From: Cymbidium sinense
Lineage: Eukaryota; Streptophyta; Magnoliopsida; Asparagales; Orchidaceae
Direction: 5' to 3'
Length of the DNA: 64,000 bases
Assembly (NCBI GenBank): GCA_021442155.1
Contig: CM038215.1
Span: 208,066,982 to 208,130,981 of the forward strand
How positions within the stretch are numbered: position 1 is the stretch's first letter; each line of letters opens with the position of its first letter. A model generated the notes under the pieces. The model was not told the DNA's origin. It worked only from the letters and a program-made list of their open reading frames with translations, and did no database searches. Made by a program: the position numbers and the translations under genes. This document shows positions 61,970 through 64,000 of this stretch, piece after piece.

Positions 61970-64000
61970 ATTCTCTCTCTTATAAAATTTCGTCCTCAAA
62001 GTTAAATAACATTAATAGAAATACACATACCTTTAATTAAACAATTGAGGATAAAGTTCTCGATTTCGATTCCTTCTCTCACGCTTTCGATCCGATCCAT
62101 GTTTTCATAAGAGACGCAAATGTAATTTCCCTATTCATGAGATGCTTAACATCATAATCTATAATCCTTTCCGGCTCTTCCACAAATATGAGATCCGGTT
62201 GAATATCAATAGGATCAGCAATAAATTTGTTGGTTTCATCAGTAATATACTTTCAGAAGAAATATGAAACACATATCAGGCACTTGATGTGAGAAAAAAA
62301 AATATAAGCCACTTTCCCAATTCTTTCCAAAATTTCATATGACAATATAGCGGGCTCAACTTTCCAACTTTACCAAATCGTTTATACCTTTCATTGACTT
62401 TAAGAAATACAAATTCTCCCACTTCAAATTCTACCGGTCAATGTTTAGATCATAATATTTTTACTTATCCTCAACAAACTTTTAATCATTTGATCAATCG
62501 ATCTTTTCAAGATTTCATCTACTACATCTACAAATGATTCTTCTTTCACTGTCCACCCAACAAAGCGTTCTCAGATTTCCTTTCATACAATGTTTCATGT
62601 GGAGTCATACCAATACTGCTTGAAAGCTATTATCAGGTAAACTCAATCAATGGCAAAATAATTTCCTAATTCCAAAAAATACAAAGCCAAAGCAAATTTT
62701 GTTTGAATTGTTCTTTCGACCATCCATTAATGGAATCGAAAGTAAGCTTCGACCTAAAGTTTTGAATTTTTCTCCACGATGTAAATCTACCATCTCGACG
62801 GACACTATAGATTTTGACACACCACGTAACTTCACGATTTCATCAACATACTCCTATTTTTCAACATCGATTGTTTGATAGATACAACCTATCAATAATA
62901 ATCCAAATAAGATCATATTCTTCCTCGGATCAGTAAGCCAACCACAAAATCCATAAATATCGTCCCATTTCCACTCGTATCGGCGTCAGAAAAGTCCACT
63001 TGGTTTCGATGTGCCTTAACCATCCGACATTGATTATATATTTACAAAATTCTTTTTCCCCCACCAAAATATTTCCAAGATTGATACATACATTTTATTT
63101 AATTGTATAATTAAATGCGCGCCATGTATGTCTTTTTCAAATCTCCATCCGAATGCAAACCCTACCATGATACTTCAATAATCCCTCTTCATCAATTTTA
63201 AAATTTTTTGTATGACCTACTTTTACTAAATCTAAAATTTTCTGAAAGTCATCATCTTAAGATAAAACATCTCATATTCTGTCTTTCAAATTTGATTGTA
63301 TAACCATTTGATTTAACAATAAAGCATGATCATCTGTAGATTTAATAATTGAAATTTTCAATTTTTTAAAATCTTTAATCAACTCCTCGCTGTTGAGATC
63401 AACCAATAAGACTACCGATTTTTTTCTACTTAGCATCAACTACATTTTTTCCTTGGATGATATCAATATCCAAATCATAATCCTTAATGAGTTCCAACCA
63501 TCTCTTTGCCTGCTTCTTAGAAAAGATATATTTCAAGCTTTGATGAAAAAAACTTCACACCTTATTCCATATAAATAATGCCTCCAAATTTTAATGCAAA
63601 TACCGCTATCAGGTTGGATAATTCTTTCATGATTTTTCAATTCTAAACATAAGAATCACTCTTCCATTCTCAGATACATCACAAGCCTCTTAATGAAGAT
63701 CACTATAAATTTGAAATCCTTCGTCTCCCTCAATGGAATAGTTAATCTGCGCCATTAAACAATTCTTCAATTTTGAAAAGCCTCTTCACACTAATAACCA
63801 TTCAAACTGATTGCTCGAAGTTACCGAGCAATGATGACAATCTGTGAAAACCTTCAACGAATCTTCGTATCGCCAACCCTAAGAAACTGACTGCGACAAG
63901 AATGGTGCATTTATTTTATCTTTAACTTTACTCTGATCCACTAAAACACCTTCACTACTAATCATGTGCCCCAAGAATATGATACTATTTAACCAAAATT
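61970..64000 (-). pseudogene. Tekay-type Ty3/gypsy chromovirus pol, 3' half (RT end - RNase H - integrase - chromodomain), runs off window
   Basis: Minus-strand translation with frame breaks gives, from the right edge: FWLNSIIFLGHMISSEGVLV (RT thumb, about 63.95 kb), then FEWLL and EGDEGFQIYSDLH (RNase H start, about 63.7 kb), HQSLKYIFSKKQAKRWLELI and KDYDLDIDI (about 63.5 kb). Integrase follows with CQMVKAHRNQVDF (about 63.0 kb), GMTPHEALYERKSENALL (about 62.6 kb) and EVGEFVFLKVNERYKRFGKV (about 62.4 kb). A chromodomain with EPERIIDYDVKHLMNREI lies at about 62.15 kb. Integrase plus C-terminal chromodomain defines chromoviruses, which can direct insertion to heterochromatin. Stops and frameshifts mean it is not coding as shown. 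Its gag, protease, RT palm and 5' LTR lie beyond 64000. It sits in an ECHIDNA intron in antisense. Confidence 0.9.

Overview
The window is nuclear DNA of a flowering plant. It is AT-rich, carries almost no open coding sequence, and is packed with decayed transposons of both classes. I cannot name the species. One host gene is clear: the plus-strand gene for ECHIDNA, the plant TVP23 (FAM18) Golgi / trans-Golgi membrane protein. Four exons lie at 25.6-26.3 kb and the fifth only at 56.9 kb, so one intron is about 30.6 kb long. The last exon(s) are not seen before the right edge.

Layout: 0-3.1 kb holds a Ty3/gypsy gag relic (+) and the 3' end of a Ty1/copia pol (-). 3.2-7.2 kb is a CAATT-rich block with a 1.5-kb tandem duplication. 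7.2-17.3 kb is AT-rich DNA with a complete hAT-type MITE (9421-9987, 8-bp target duplication), a PIF/Harbinger-like MITE, microsatellites and a decayed minus-strand chromovirus pol (about 13.03-14.42 kb). 17360-22719 is a complete non-autonomous LTR retrotransposon with 5-bp target duplication CTAAT. A solo LTR of the same family sits at 23553-24403 (target duplication AGAAT), apparently inside a copia LTR whose primer-binding site is at 23154-23165.

Inside the giant ECHIDNA intron, about 28.14-43.8 kb looks like one Mutator-like element. Its outer arms are inverted tandem arrays of a monomer of about 146 bp. On the plus strand it carries a broken FAR1/MURA-type transposase. Convergent to that, on the minus strand, is a broken Ulp1-type (C48) cysteine protease gene that still shows its His, Asp and Cys codons. 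A second, diverged array separates the two genes. Every array monomer centres on a palindrome whose consensus is GTACTCTCATGAGAGTAC. The rest of the intron has a GC-rich segment resembling a gene 5' end, several direct duplications and a solo-LTR-like Tekay fragment in antisense. The next intron contains a small MITE and the 3' half of a Tekay-type chromovirus (antisense), which runs off the window.

The transposon genes form no host pathway. The main biological point is a small conserved secretory gene that must be transcribed and spliced across more than 30 kb of transposon DNA. Many array monomers carry short deletions that could be real decay or consensus errors, so frame-level statements about the relics are cautious.
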